From Bacteroidota bacterium (lineage in GTDB: Bacteria; Bacteroidota; Bacteroidia; AKYH767-A; 2013-40CM-41-45): DNA of 64,000 nt. Of the stretch, positions 26,805-36,632 are shown piece by piece. Made by a program: the position numbers and the translations under genes. The DNA lies in NCBI GenBank assembly GCA_004295015.1, contig SHNE01000001.1, positions 124,001 to 188,000 on the forward strand, written 5' to 3'. The notes under the pieces are model-generated. The model ran no database searches, was not told the origin of the DNA, and saw only the letters and a list, made by a program, of their open reading frames with translations. Every line of letters begins with the position of its first letter. Within the stretch, counting starts at the first letter, position 1.

Positions 26805-29516
26805 TTATCGTATCAGATGAACATATCCTTTTAATTGTACCGGCTCAACACCCTCCACCCTGTAGAAGTTTACGGTACATGTATAGTAATAGACTCCTGC
26901 AGCGCAATCTTTTCCACTCTTCTGTTCCTTGCCATCCCAGTTAATATCGCGGTCGGTACTTTCAAACACGAGCGTTCCCCAACGATTATAAATCTTGATA
27001 AGTATGTCTTTTACGTTCTTGTAAGGTGGACAATTTGTCTCCTGTATTTGTTGTGCAGTGGTTTCATCACATGGATGAAAGAAATCGTTGCGTTTATCTC
27101 CATTAGGTGTGAAGACGCTTGGCAACACGTACTGCCGGCATGTATCAACACAAACTTCCAATGGACTGATGGTTTCATTTCCGACGGAATCAATTGCAGT
27201 CACTTTATAACAACCGGCAAGAGAGTTTAAATTATCATGCAGGTATGTCGTATCCGTCGGATTAAGGACAGAGTCAATCAATTCATATCCACTAATTAGT
27301 GATGGAGCGAAATAAATATAATATTTCAGGACATCGTCTGCGCAAGAATTATTTGGATTGGTCCAGGTAAGCTTATTAAGATCGTCCAAACAAAATGATT
27401 CCACGGTTAATTCAGGAGCACAAGGATTGATATTATCTAGCGGAATTGCACATTCTCGTTGTGAACGATTCAGAATAGGATCAACAAAGCCAGGGAAGGT
27501 ATACTCACCAACACTACGAACGTAGTAACAATAAGTGTTGCCATTTACAAGTCCGGTATCAGTAAAGTTTTTCAATGTTGTTGATGCAATGGAATCATAG
27601 ACAAGCGTAACATCATTCAACTTGAATATATCATAGGAATTATTAGCCCAAGGAACATGTTCTTCCCAGGATAAAACCAAACGATTATCAGTTGGAGCTA
27701 TCGAAAGAAACACCGAGGAAGCCGTTGTACTGTTGCCCTTCAAAGTCAGAACACCATTATTTGTATAATATAACTCAACTCTATAGGACCAGGGATTGGT
27801 TTTAGTATCAAGAGGAGTATCGATGAAAATAGTATCATTCAAGTCATTGAATGTCGCTATCTGACTAAGCGAAGCACCAACAAATCCAGTTGAACGGTAC
27901 AAACGATATTGGTATGGGGGCGGGCTTTGGACGGTATCGAGCTCTGTCGGTTTGCTCCAGGCGACATACATTGATCCGGCTGTGGGACTGGTAACTTGCA
28001 CATCAACGTTGGTCATTACAGGCAAATCTTTCTTTAAAGAGGCACAGACCTGAGCAGTTGCACAGCTTTCAGAACTGTCACGATACATTGCAGTAATAAT
28101 ATAACAATACTCCACGCCTATTGCCAATCCGATGCCACCATCGTTATCCAGGTAATTTGTTAGAGGAGTATTTGCAATTAAAGTATAGCCTGAATAAGCC
28201 GGTGCACCATTATCGCAAGGACAAGGGATTGTTCCCGGATAAACACCTGAACGGCGGTAAACCTTATAGTATAATAGCTCAGTACAGGCAGGTGGATCCC
28301 AGTTCAATTGAATGGCATTCCCGTTCGCTGCAGCAACAAGATTTTTGGGAGCAGGACCGATGACGCGGATAAAAACTCCGGCAAGACTTACCAGTGTGAT
28401 TGAATCCGGAGGCAATAAATCCTCCGCCTTAAACTGTGCATAATAGGGCTGAGAACGTATATGGCTACAGTTAGTTTGCCAATAAAACTGAGAAGTGACC
28501 GTATCATTAGAGGTCGTAATCGGGATAAGGACTGCAGAATCAGAAACAGTAAAAGGTCCCCCGCTGCCCGAAAGACGCACACCATTGCCATCAGGATCAA
28601 TAGCAGTAATGTTGAATGCGAGAGTATCACCAGCAACAACGCAAGTATCAGCCAATGGCTGGATTACAGGAGGGAAATTATTACAATTGCCAATAATGAT
28701 TTGCATGTCGCGGGTAACATAACCTATTGGCGAACCATTTCTCCATTCGGTAATTCTAAAAGCGACGTTGTATTCCCAAGGGGCAAAACCGCTCACCGTA
28801 ATTGGCGAATCCCAAATTAAATCTCCGGTGATAGCATTTATTGAAAAAGAATTTGAGGTGACAGGGAAGCTATAGCCAGGGATGGGAGCTCCGTTCAGAC
28901 CCCTGCACACGGTGAGTTCATAGGAGAGTGAATCACCATCCGGATCATAGGCATTCGCATTATGAATAAAAACTCTTCCAACACAACCACGATCTATCGG
29001 TGGATAAGTAAGTACAGGAGAACTATTGGGTCCGATATAAGGGTTAATATTTAATTCTGTGCTTACATAAAACGGTACCTCTACTGAACCCGGAATATTG
29101 ACCACGCCTGAATTTCTATTGGGATCTTCAAAATGAATCAAGAAATTACCGTTTCCACTATACGTGTGGTAATTTATATAGGTGTTTCGAGTGATGTCAT
29201 TTGCCAAAGTCTCTCTATAAGTCCTATGAAAAACAACCGGTCCTGATCCGTCGCCCCAATAAACGGAATCCAATGTAGGACGATCTGCCTGAAAACTACT
29301 TGTCTTAGTATAGGTAATGATTGTTACCTCATAGGTCCAAGCGGGTGGTGGGCCAATATAACGATATGTAATTTCACCGGCACGATTGTGAGTTGCAGAA
29401 ACTTCCTTTGAACACATTGCAAAAAGCAGTAGCATGGCGAAAGCATACAGACTCCTCCGCAGAAAACTATCAGAAAAAAATGAAGATGAACAATATTTGG
29501 TATTTCTAATTTTCAC
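26805..29516 (-). CDS. Large T9SS type B (CHU_C) surface protein with FN3-like domains
   Basis: About 903 aa, exported. A twin-Arg-containing hydrophobic N-terminus (RRSLYAFAMLLLFAMCS) precedes a probable cleavage after KEVSA. No ATG lies upstream of it, so a GTG at 29516 (or TTG at 29522) is the likely start. Next come a region common in Bacteroidota (THNRAGEITYRYIGPP), two or more Ig/PKD-like parts with DPDGDSLSYE and DPDGNGVR, then FN3-like repeats (about 390-760). The C-terminus has VFTPNGDKRNDFFHP and IYNRWGTLVFESTD, the type B gliding-motility sorting domain. It would be secreted by T9SS and attached to the surface. Function unknown. Confidence 0.88.
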   Translation of the reverse strand: MKIRNTKYCSSSFFSDSFLRRSLYAFAMLLLFAMCSKEVSATHNRAGEITYRYIGPPPAWTYEVTIITYTKTSSFQADRPTLDSVYWGDGSGPVVFHRTYRETLANDITRNTYINYHTYSGNGNFLIHFEDPNRNSGVVNIPGSVEVPFYVSTELNINPYIGPNSSPVLTYPPIDRGCVGRVFIHNANAYDPDGDSLSYELTVCRGLNGAPIPGYSFPVTSNSFSINAITGDLIWDSPITVSGFAPWEYNVAFRITEWRNGSPIGYVTRDMQIIIGNCNNFPPVIQPLADTCVVAGDTLAFNITAIDPDGNGVRLSGSGGPFTVSDSAVLIPITTSNDTVTSQFYWQTNCSHIRSQPYYAQFKAEDLLPPDSITLVSLAGVFIRVIGPAPKNLVAAANGNAIQLNWDPPACTELLYYKVYRRSGVYPGTIPCPCDNGAPAYSGYTLIANTPLTNYLDNDGGIGLAIGVEYCYIITAMYRDSSESCATAQVCASLKKDLPVMTNVDVQVTSPTAGSMYVAWSKPTELDTVQSPPPYQYRLYRSTGFVGASLSQIATFNDLNDTIFIDTPLDTKTNPWSYRVELYYTNNGVLTLKGNSTTASSVFLSIAPTDNRLVLSWEEHVPWANNSYDIFKLNDVTLVYDSIASTTLKNFTDTGLVNGNTYCYYVRSVGEYTFPGFVDPILNRSQRECAIPLDNINPCAPELTVESFCLDDLNKLTWTNPNNSCADDVLKYYIYFAPSLISGYELIDSVLNPTDTTYLHDNLNSLAGCYKVTAIDSVGNETISPLEVCVDTCRQYVLPSVFTPNGDKRNDFFHPCDETTAQQIQETNCPPYKNVKDILIKIYNRWGTLVFESTDRDINWDGKEQKSGKDCAAGVYYYTCTVNFYRVEGVEPVQLKGYVHLIR

Positions 29517-29576
29517 GTACAAGGATTATAGTTTAATACAAGAATATAAAAATTCAATTTCTCTGAAAATATAAAA

Positions 29577-30704
29577 TCAATATGCAATCACCTGTTGTTC
29601 CATTAACTCCGGCAGTTCTCTATACTCGTATTGTTGTGTTCTTAACTGTGGCTCAAAGCCGGCCTGCTTAATAGCGTCCTGAATTCCTTGAGAGGTAAAA
29701 CGATGAGGCGCTCCTGCTGCAGAAACTACATTCTCTTCAATCATAATGGAACCAAAATCATTAGCTCCGGCGTGCAAACATAATTGCGCAACCTCTTTTC
29801 CTACTGTCAACCAACTGGCTTGTATATTTTGAATATTTGGAAGCATGATACGACTGATGGCGATAGTACGAATATATTCTTCACCATGAACTTCATTGCG
29901 GATACCTTTTATTCTTCTCAACAAGGTTCCTTCGTCCTGGAATGGCCATGGGATAAATGCCAGAAAACCCTTTGCATCAGCTGGTTTTTCACTTTGCACT
30001 TCACGCAACCAAACAAGATGCTGGAATCTTTCCTCCAAAGTCTCAACGTGACCAAACATCATTGTAGCGGAAGTTGTTATGTGCAATTGATGAGCCGCTC
30101 TCATCACGTCGAGCCACTCCCTACCGGAACATTTTCCTTTAGAAATTAATCGACGAACGCGGTCGGACAATATCTCAGCGCCTGCTCCGGGTAACGAATC
30201 GAGTCCGGCCTCATGCAATGCTTTTAAAACTTCTGTATGTGTAGAACCTTCGAGTTTTGTAATGTGTGCGATTTCGGGTGGCCCAAGTGAATGTAACTTT
30301 AAAGTCGGATAGAGTCTTTTCAACTCACGAAAAAGATCTACATAAAACTTCAATCCCAAATCAGGATGGTGACCGCCCTGAAGAAGCAACTGTTCTCCAC
30401 CAAGACGAAATGTCTCTTCGATTTTTTCTTTATACTGATCGATGCTTGTGATGTATGACTCTTCATGTCCGGGAATTCTGTAGAAGTTACAAAACTTACA
30501 ATTTGCGATGCAAACATTAGTGGTATTTACATTACGGTCAATAATCCAGGTGACTTTATTATCAGCATGAAACTTTTTGCGTAAGGTGTTACCTACATCC
30601 ATCAACTCGGCCGTTGGTACTTTTTCAAAAAGAGTTTGTCCTTCTTCAGCACTTAAAAATTCAAGATTCAATGCTTTTTTGAGGAGGGAGTCTGTACCAA
30701 TCAT
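29577..30704 (-). CDS. mqnC: Cyclic dehypoxanthinyl futalosine synthase (radical SAM)
   Basis: Acts in the futalosine route to menaquinone. The radical-SAM cluster motif CIANCKFCNFYR (Cys-x3-Cys-x2-Cys) is at about residues 65-72. MqnC-type signatures follow: GGEQLLLQGGHHPDLGL, SLGPPEIAHI, AGLDSLPGAGAEILSDRVR, TSATMMFGHVETLEER, FIPWPFQDEGT. These separate it from the related MqnE. The length (375 aa) is right. It means the organism makes menaquinone without the classical Men genes, matching the nearby complex I in using a menaquinone pool. The other mqn genes lie elsewhere. Confidence 0.93.
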   Translation of the reverse strand: MIGTDSLLKKALNLEFLSAEEGQTLFEKVPTAELMDVGNTLRKKFHADNKVTWIIDRNVNTTNVCIANCKFCNFYRIPGHEESYITSIDQYKEKIEETFRLGGEQLLLQGGHHPDLGLKFYVDLFRELKRLYPTLKLHSLGPPEIAHITKLEGSTHTEVLKALHEAGLDSLPGAGAEILSDRVRRLISKGKCSGREWLDVMRAAHQLHITTSATMMFGHVETLEERFQHLVWLREVQSEKPADAKGFLAFIPWPFQDEGTLLRRIKGIRNEVHGEEYIRTIAISRIMLPNIQNIQASWLTVGKEVAQLCLHAGANDFGSIMIEENVVSAAGAPHRFTSQGIQDAIKQAGFEPQLRTQQYEYRELPELMEQQVIAY

Positions 30705-30809
30705 TTCTACCGTTTAGTGTTCAAATCATTAACTAATAAAAGGAAAGAATTGTTCATTCCCGGGCTGGAAAAAAAACTGTACTTTCCGCAATCAAAAATA
30801 CAACTTAAA

Positions 30810-32243
30810 ATGCAGACTACAATCCAAAGTACCAAGGGCAATAAGAGCTCAGATTCCCTGATTTTACTTCTGGCTGACATTAAAAAGCTTCCGACGAAGA
30901 TCTTTTCAAAAGAAGAGTCCGATTTCATTAAAAAGGAAGTCAAAGCTGATCGCAAATCAGTGATCATCAATCAGTACAATCGTACAATTTTCCTTTTTTT
31001 ACCTGATTTTTCGAAAAAAGAAAGCGCCCTTCTTGAAAAATGCCGAAATGCCGGTGAGAGTTTTTTGGCTCAGATCAACAAGTTAAAACTTAAAAGAATA
31101 GTGCTTGTCGACTTAGCCGATCGGACTGATCTGACGCTTGCTATGGCTGAAGGTATGGCCTTGGGCAATTATCAATTTTTAAAGTACCGCAAGAACAAAA
31201 AGAGTCTTGAAAATTCCCTGAAGGAAATAGCGATCAAAAGCTCAGGATTGCGTAACGACAAAATCAGCGATTTACAGAACTTGATTGATGCGGTTGTGCG
31301 TGCCCGGGATCTTGTCAATGAACCTCAGTCGTTTCTGAGTGCTACTCAACTTTCTTCTGAATTTGTAAAAATGGGTAAGGAGGCAAAATTCAAAGTAGAA
31401 GTTTTCAGGAAACAAAAAATAAAGTCGATGAAAATGGGTGGTATTCTTGCTGTAAACAAAGGCAGTGTTGAGCCGCCAACATTTACGGTGATGACATACA
31501 AGCCAGCAAATGCGAAAAATAAAAAACCATATATCTTAGTGGGCAAGGGAGTTGTTTATGATACCGGAGGATTGAGTCTCAAACCAACAGCCAACTCCAT
31601 GGATTTTATGAAGAGTGATATGGCCGGATCTGCCGTCGTCGCTTCCACACTTTTTGCCATTGCCAAAATGAAACTTCCGGTTTACGTGATGGCATTGGTG
31701 CCGGCTACTGATAATCGTCCCGGTGGCGATGCCTATACACCCGGTGATGTTATCACTATGATGAGCGGACATACCGTTGAGGTTTTAAATACCGATGCTG
31801 AAGGAAGATTAATATTGGCCGATGCACTCCACTACGCCAAAAAGTTTAAGCCGGAATTAGTGATGGACTTTGCAACTCTTACCGGTGCAGCGGCAGCAGC
31901 GATAGGGTCTTACGGAATTGTGTGCATGGGTACTGCTGATGAAAAGACAAAGACTAAATTGAAAGAAGCCGGAGAAAAACGCTATGAGCGATTGGCTGAA
32001 TTTCCAATCTGGGATGAATATGATGATTTGATAAAGAGTGACATTGCCGACATGAAAAATATTGGCGGCCCATATGCCGGAGCAATTACTGCCGGAAAAT
32101 TCCTGCAACGCTACATTGATTACCCCTGGATGCATTTTGATATAGCCGGACCTTCATTTGTTAATTCGCCAAGCAGTTACCGAGGCAAGAACGGGACTGG
32201 ATACGGAGTGAGATTGATGGTGGAATTTTTCTCCAATTTATAA
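30810..32243 (+). CDS. pepA: Leucyl aminopeptidase family M17
   Basis: A cytoplasmic di-metal aminopeptidase. The signature NTDAEGRLILADAL is exact. Metal and catalytic residues are also seen in LVGKGVVYDTGGLSLKP (Lys) and DFMKSDMAGSAVV (Asp). The ATG at 30810 gives MQTTIQSTKG and 477 aa, a normal size; the frame is open upstream through a basic stretch without homology-like content. The N-terminal domain (about 1-150) is divergent, as usual. It is divergent from mqnC, about 105 bp apart. Confidence 0.94.
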   Translation: MQTTIQSTKGNKSSDSLILLLADIKKLPTKIFSKEESDFIKKEVKADRKSVIINQYNRTIFLFLPDFSKKESALLEKCRNAGESFLAQINKLKLKRIVLVDLADRTDLTLAMAEGMALGNYQFLKYRKNKKSLENSLKEIAIKSSGLRNDKISDLQNLIDAVVRARDLVNEPQSFLSATQLSSEFVKMGKEAKFKVEVFRKQKIKSMKMGGILAVNKGSVEPPTFTVMTYKPANAKNKKPYILVGKGVVYDTGGLSLKPTANSMDFMKSDMAGSAVVASTLFAIAKMKLPVYVMALVPATDNRPGGDAYTPGDVITMMSGHTVEVLNTDAEGRLILADALHYAKKFKPELVMDFATLTGAAAAAIGSYGIVCMGTADEKTKTKLKEAGEKRYERLAEFPIWDEYDDLIKSDIADMKNIGGPYAGAITAGKFLQRYIDYPWMHFDIAGPSFVNSPSSYRGKNGTGYGVRLMVEFFSNL

Positions 32244-32362
32244 AAGAACAGGCTTTGCGGAAGTCTTTAAGAAGATTGATTTCTTTGATTAAGGATATAA
32301 TTATAAGGCCAAGACTAGAGTTTCCAATTTCTATTACCTTTGTATTCAGATAGAACAATGCT

Positions 32363-33430
32363 ATGAGTCACCCGGAACAAGAAGGACGTATTAAAGTAGG
32401 CATTACCTGCGGTGATGTGAATGGAGTTGGGCTGGAGGTTATAATGAAAGCTCTTCTTGATAGCCGCATTCATCAGATATGCACCCCTGTTATTTATGCA
32501 AGTAATAAACTCGTTTCTTTCCAAAGAAAACACCTTAATCTGAACGACTTTCAGTATCAGACTGTACATGGCAGCAATGAAATTATTTTAAGAAAGACAA
32601 ATGTGATTAATTGCTGGGAAGAAGAAGTAAGTGTTGAATGGGGCAAAGCTACTGAAGCCTCCGGGAAATACGCTTTTCTAGCCTTGGAAGCTGCAGTTGC
32701 TGATTTAAAAGCCGGAAATATTCATGTTCTTGTAACAGCGCCAATAAACAAACACACGATTCAAAATAAGGATTTCACATTTCAAGGACATACAGAATAT
32801 TTAGCTGATCGTTTTGACTCGAAAGATCCGCTCATGTTCCTTGTGAGTGAAACGCTTCGTGTTGCTGTTACCTCAGGGCATATCCCTGTAAAAGAAGTGG
32901 CATCCGTTTTGTCCATCGAAAAGATCGTCAAGAAAATAAAGAGTATCGAGCACTCTCTGAAGCGTGACTTTGGCCAACGAAAACCACGTATAGCGGTGTT
33001 TGGACTAAATCCTCATGCCGGCGACGAAGGCTTGATTGGTTTGGAAGAAAAAGAATTTATTCTTCCCGCGATAAAAAAATGTTTTGACGAAGGAACATTT
33101 GTTTACGGTCCTTATTCCGCTGATGGATTTTTCGGATCGGGTGCATTTAAAAAATTCGATGCCATCCTGGCGATGTATCATGACCAGGGACTCATTCCTT
33201 TTAAAACATTGAGTTTTTCTTCCGGCGTAAATTATACAGCCGGCTTACCAATTGTACGCACTTCGCCTGATCACGGAACGGCTTATGATATTGCCGGTAA
33301 AGGGACAGCGATTGAAGATTCTTTGCGTGATGCAATTTACACCGCTATTGATATTCTGAAGAAACGAGAAGAATACGATGAAATAACGGCCAACCCTTTG
33401 GCATTTTCAAAGCAAACCAGAGACCACTAA
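32363..33430 (+). CDS. pdxA: 4-hydroxythreonine-4-phosphate dehydrogenase
   Basis: Catalyses an NAD-dependent step in pyridoxal phosphate synthesis. The start MSHPEQEGRIKVGITCGDVNGVGLEV carries the nucleotide-binding N-terminal motif. Metal-binding His residues appear in FQGHTEYLAD and MYHDQGLIPFK, and SPDHGTAYDIAGKG is the conserved C-terminal part. The length (355 aa) is normal. It follows pepA after 119 bases. A 13-bp tandem repeat begins four bases after its stop. Confidence 0.95.
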   Translation: MSHPEQEGRIKVGITCGDVNGVGLEVIMKALLDSRIHQICTPVIYASNKLVSFQRKHLNLNDFQYQTVHGSNEIILRKTNVINCWEEEVSVEWGKATEASGKYAFLALEAAVADLKAGNIHVLVTAPINKHTIQNKDFTFQGHTEYLADRFDSKDPLMFLVSETLRVAVTSGHIPVKEVASVLSIEKIVKKIKSIEHSLKRDFGQRKPRIAVFGLNPHAGDEGLIGLEEKEFILPAIKKCFDEGTFVYGPYSADGFFGSGAFKKFDAILAMYHDQGLIPFKTLSFSSGVNYTAGLPIVRTSPDHGTAYDIAGKGTAIEDSLRDAIYTAIDILKKREEYDEITANPLAFSKQTRDH

Positions 33431-33434
33431 GGTT

Positions 33435-33525
33435 AGTTTGGGTGTGGAGTTTGGGTGTGGAGTTTGGGTGTGGAGTTTGGGTGTGGAGTTTGGGTGTGGG
33501 GTTTGAGTGCGGAGTTTGGGTGCGT
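33435..33525. repeat. 13-bp tandem repeat after pdxA
   Basis: Seven contiguous copies of AGTTTGGGTGTGG, the first five identical and the last two degenerate (GGTTTGAGTGCGG and AGTTTGGGTGCGT). It fills the gap between pdxA and the convergent esterase gene. It is G-rich on the plus strand, so G-quadruplex formation or slipped-strand variation is possible. Confidence 0.95.
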
Positions 33526-33566
33526 CCTCTTTGACACGACTTTTATAGTTCCAACCAATTCAGGGA

Positions 33567-34835
33567 TCAATTGAAAGAAATTTTTATCTTTTTCTCTGTA
33601 GTACCCGTATTTAAATTCAGAATATAAAATCCAACCGGTAAATTTCCTCTTTGCACCTCAACACTATTTCTATTTGAGAATATTTCTGTTTGAAGAAGGC
33701 GGCCAGTCAGATCAAACAACTTGTAGGAATCAATTGCATCTTCTGATTCAATATTGACAACATGATTAGCCGGGTTCGGGTAAATTTTCAGTGTAGGATC
33801 TCTATCGATAACAGAAATTAAGCCGGTTGTAATAAAAGTGTTAGGCAAAGGGCTAGGATCACCAGGTGTGCAATTTAACTGGTCATAGAGGAAGTTGCTT
33901 ACAAAGCGAATGGTGGTATCCATGTATGCTGTATTTCCCAGATATGGTACATGGCCGCTTCCGAAATAGGTATACATTTCATTATAAACGCCAATGCTAT
34001 TGGCATATTCATTTGCTGCATAGCTGCCATCGACCTCCATGATGGGGAACAAACCAAGAAGATAAATTGTATCGGTTGAATAAGGCACCGTCTGATCATT
34101 CGTTCCGTGCATGCTCACAAAAGGAATATCTCCGGGGATGATATACTCTTTGAAACCTAAAGCACCACAAAGGTTAATAACGGCATTAATTTCTGATGCA
34201 TAACCCTGATTGCCACTCCCTCCTTCAATGTTCCCCATTGCTACAGTATCAATTACTGAAGGCAATTCAGAAACCTCGTTCAGGTATGCCAGATGCAAGG
34301 CTGTAAATGCTCCGGCGGAACTTCCACCTCCAAAAATAATTTCCGGATCGATTTTATAGGTATTTGATATTGCTGCATCTTTTCTGAAAAAGCGCACAGC
34401 TGCTTTCATATCCTGCACAGCTCTGTAAACAGCTTTAGTTGCATTAGTCTCCCCTATCGGTACAGGAATTCCAAGCCGGTAGCTGATGGAGGCGCAAACG
34501 TAGCCTCGTTTTGCAAATGCCATGCTAAGGCTGGTTATGTCCTGATCATTTTTGGTGCCACCAATAAAACTTCCACCATGAACCCAAACAATCAATGGTC
34601 TAAACTGAGCTGTATCACCTGAAGGTTGATATATATCCATGATTAAATTTTCAGATGCATTATTTGCATTGATATTTGAGCCATAGATTATATTACTTGA
34701 AATATCAACTGAAGAAAAAACTTCCTGATCATATCGCAAGGAGTTGCAATCGATAAAAGTCTGTGCACGCACATTGCACGAAAAAAACAGAGTGAAAATT
34801 ATCGGGAGCACCATGCTCTTTATCATTAGTCGCAT
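33567..34835 (-). CDS. Secreted carboxylesterase-like protein with T9SS type A tail
   Basis: Start chosen at 34835, giving a signal peptide ending NVRAQ (residues 1-25 or so) and about 422 aa. The alpha/beta-hydrolase part is of the type B carboxylesterase/lipase kind. It carries VWVHGGSFIGG (oxyanion HGG), the nucleophile elbow GGGSSAGAF, an acid in HGTNDQTVPY and a His in GSGHVPYLG. All catalytic parts are present. The C-terminal 80 residues (LKIYPNPANHV, LFDLTGRLLQ, LPVGFYILNL) are a T9SS type A sorting domain. It follows its paralog at 34969-36540 on the same strand. Substrate unknown; an ester or peptide is plausible. Confidence 0.85.
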   Translation of the reverse strand: MRLMIKSMVLPIIFTLFFSCNVRAQTFIDCNSLRYDQEVFSSVDISSNIIYGSNINANNASENLIMDIYQPSGDTAQFRPLIVWVHGGSFIGGTKNDQDITSLSMAFAKRGYVCASISYRLGIPVPIGETNATKAVYRAVQDMKAAVRFFRKDAAISNTYKIDPEIIFGGGSSAGAFTALHLAYLNEVSELPSVIDTVAMGNIEGGSGNQGYASEINAVINLCGALGFKEYIIPGDIPFVSMHGTNDQTVPYSTDTIYLLGLFPIMEVDGSYAANEYANSIGVYNEMYTYFGSGHVPYLGNTAYMDTTIRFVSNFLYDQLNCTPGDPSPLPNTFITTGLISVIDRDPTLKIYPNPANHVVNIESEDAIDSYKLFDLTGRLLQTEIFSNRNSVEVQRGNLPVGFYILNLNTGTTEKKIKISFN

Positions 34836-34919
34836 AATTGGAGAGGGATTATAGCAAATTAAAATGTAAGGTAAGAAATATTGCTTGATATCGCGATTAA
34901 GCACGATGAAGGATGGCAT

Positions 34920-34950
34920 AAAAAAAGCCGGCAATCAGATTGCCGGCTTT
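34920..34950 (-). terminator. Rho-independent terminator of the second esterase-like gene
   Basis: An 11-bp perfect stem AAAGCCGGCAA/TTGCCGGCTTT (34924-34934 and 34940-34950, loop of 5) is followed on the minus strand by a run of T residues (plus-strand A-run from 34920). It sits 18 bases after the stop at 34969 and separates the two paralogs. Confidence 0.9.
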
Positions 34951-34968
34951 CATTTACATTTTCAATAA

Positions 34969-36540
34969 TTAATTTCGAATACTGATCTTCTCGGTGACTT
35001 CACCTGCATCGAAACCTATCTTGATAAGATAAGAACCTGATTGCAGTGACTGAACATCCAGTTTTATCTTTTGATCTTCTAAAGTAGCAACTTTGCTGAC
35101 AAGTCTTCCCGTGATATCATATAAACTGATATAACGTACCGGTGCGTTGGTTGAAGACGCATCGATATTAATGAATCCTGAAGCAGGATTTGGGAAAATT
35201 GACAATGAACTTTTAATAGAAGATAAATTGTTAATTCCTGTTGAAAGGTTCAGAGCAGCAACGATACGTGGATTAGCATAACCCATGATTGTGTCAATGT
35301 AGGCAATGGCTTTGGATCTGCTCATGTCAGGGTTTGTAGCCAATGAACTATACCAAATGGTGTCTGTTTTACCTTGTGTAAATCCAAGTCCAAACATACA
35401 AGTTTGGTACACTGTTGTTGAATCATACCATTCCCAAGGACCAGCTTGTCCTGTTGCAGGTCCCGGAGGGTCAGGTAATTCAAAAGGGAATAATCCATCG
35501 AAACCATCATTGACTTGATTGGCGCGAACAGTGTAAGGATCAGTCCAGGTATTATTCTGGAAAGCTATATTATTTTGTAAGCTATCTGCAATCCTTATAA
35601 CTCTCCAGCTACCACTTACATCGACGACGAAATCACCTGTTGTAGGAACGATAACCGATCCGTCTTTATAAGGTGCAAAAGGATCATTGACAACGTGGAA
35701 GGCAACAAAAGGTACGTTGGGGCCGGCTTGTAACCATGAACTATCTCCCAAAGCACCACCCATATTGATTACAAATGCAACATCATTTGCAACACCCGGA
35801 GTATTTGTAGCAAGATTATATCCCGGAGCGCCACCGTAACCATCAAAATCACCCCAAATACTTTGGTTGATATAGGTCAAACCGGCAGTGAATCCATAAT
35901 TTGAATTTGTAGTTGCAGCTAGGAATTTCGGCAATTCGATCTGAGCCGGATTGTTAAGGCAAACATAAGCCATCGCAACATACCCTCCGGAACCTACTCC
36001 TGTAAGAATAAATCTTGATTCATCAATGCCATAAGTATTGGAGCCTGAGGCATCGTTTCTGAAGTAACGAACACATGCTTTCACATCCTGCATAGCACGA
36101 TAAACAGATTGCAAGAGTGTTCCGGTACGAATGTCTTGTCCGGCAGGGCCGATGGCCTGAGGATTCCAACCTAAACGATAATCCATGGCTATCGCAGTGT
36201 AACCACGACGTGCAAACTGACGACACAATTCAGTTACTGCACTATCTGATTTAATTCCTGTAGCCTGTCCATTATAAAAAATAGGGAGAAAACTTCCGGT
36301 GTGAATTACTATCACCGTTGGCCTTGCAGTCATCGTATCACCAACAGGTTGGTATACGTCAGCCTTCAGATCAATAGTGTCTGCAACTCCGGTGAGAAAT
36401 TGAATATTTTCTCCGAACACAATATTAGGAGTAACAGATACGGAGCTAAAGACTTCGCTCAAAAATCTCTGAGAAAAAAGATTGGCTGAAGAGCAAATCA
36501 GTCCCAGAGTAAGTAGGAATGGTAGTAATGGTTTTTTCAT
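34969..36540 (-). CDS. Esterase-like paralog with altered active site, T9SS type A tail
   Basis: 523 aa with signal peptide (to about residue 22, NLFSQ). It resembles the neighbouring esterase in layout: EVFSSVSVTPNIVFGENI matches the paralog's EVFSSVDISSNIIYGSN, and the AMQDVKACVRYFRNDA segment is shared. The active site is degraded. HGG is HTG, GSSAG becomes VGSGG, and no His follows the acid region (VVNDPFAPY) up to the sorting tail, so the catalytic His seems absent. It probably binds rather than hydrolyses. The T9SS type A domain (SIFPNPASGF, YDITGRLVS, LQSGSYLIKI) closes it. It ends in a strong terminator. Confidence 0.82.
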   Translation of the reverse strand: MKKPLLPFLLTLGLICSSANLFSQRFLSEVFSSVSVTPNIVFGENIQFLTGVADTIDLKADVYQPVGDTMTARPTVIVIHTGSFLPIFYNGQATGIKSDSAVTELCRQFARRGYTAIAMDYRLGWNPQAIGPAGQDIRTGTLLQSVYRAMQDVKACVRYFRNDASGSNTYGIDESRFILTGVGSGGYVAMAYVCLNNPAQIELPKFLAATTNSNYGFTAGLTYINQSIWGDFDGYGGAPGYNLATNTPGVANDVAFVINMGGALGDSSWLQAGPNVPFVAFHVVNDPFAPYKDGSVIVPTTGDFVVDVSGSWRVIRIADSLQNNIAFQNNTWTDPYTVRANQVNDGFDGLFPFELPDPPGPATGQAGPWEWYDSTTVYQTCMFGLGFTQGKTDTIWYSSLATNPDMSRSKAIAYIDTIMGYANPRIVAALNLSTGINNLSSIKSSLSIFPNPASGFINIDASSTNAPVRYISLYDITGRLVSKVATLEDQKIKLDVQSLQSGSYLIKIGFDAGEVTEKISIRN

Positions 36541-36609
36541 TTGGTTTTTCTTTGGAACAAACTTAATTCAAAATTATCATAATACAAACATGAAAAAAGT
36601 CAGGTCAAT

Positions 36610-36622
36610 CACCCTTCGGGTG
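36610..36622 (-). terminator. Short hairpin after the TonB receptor gene
   Basis: CACCC/GGGTG with a 3-base loop, 11 bases past the stop at 36633, without a strong T-run. It may act as a weak terminator before the next gene on the same strand. Confidence 0.3.
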
Positions 36623-36632
36623 TTTAAATTTG

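Noticed and set aside
33435-33525. CRISPR-like repeat
   Set aside because: Units of 13 bp are directly contiguous without spacers.
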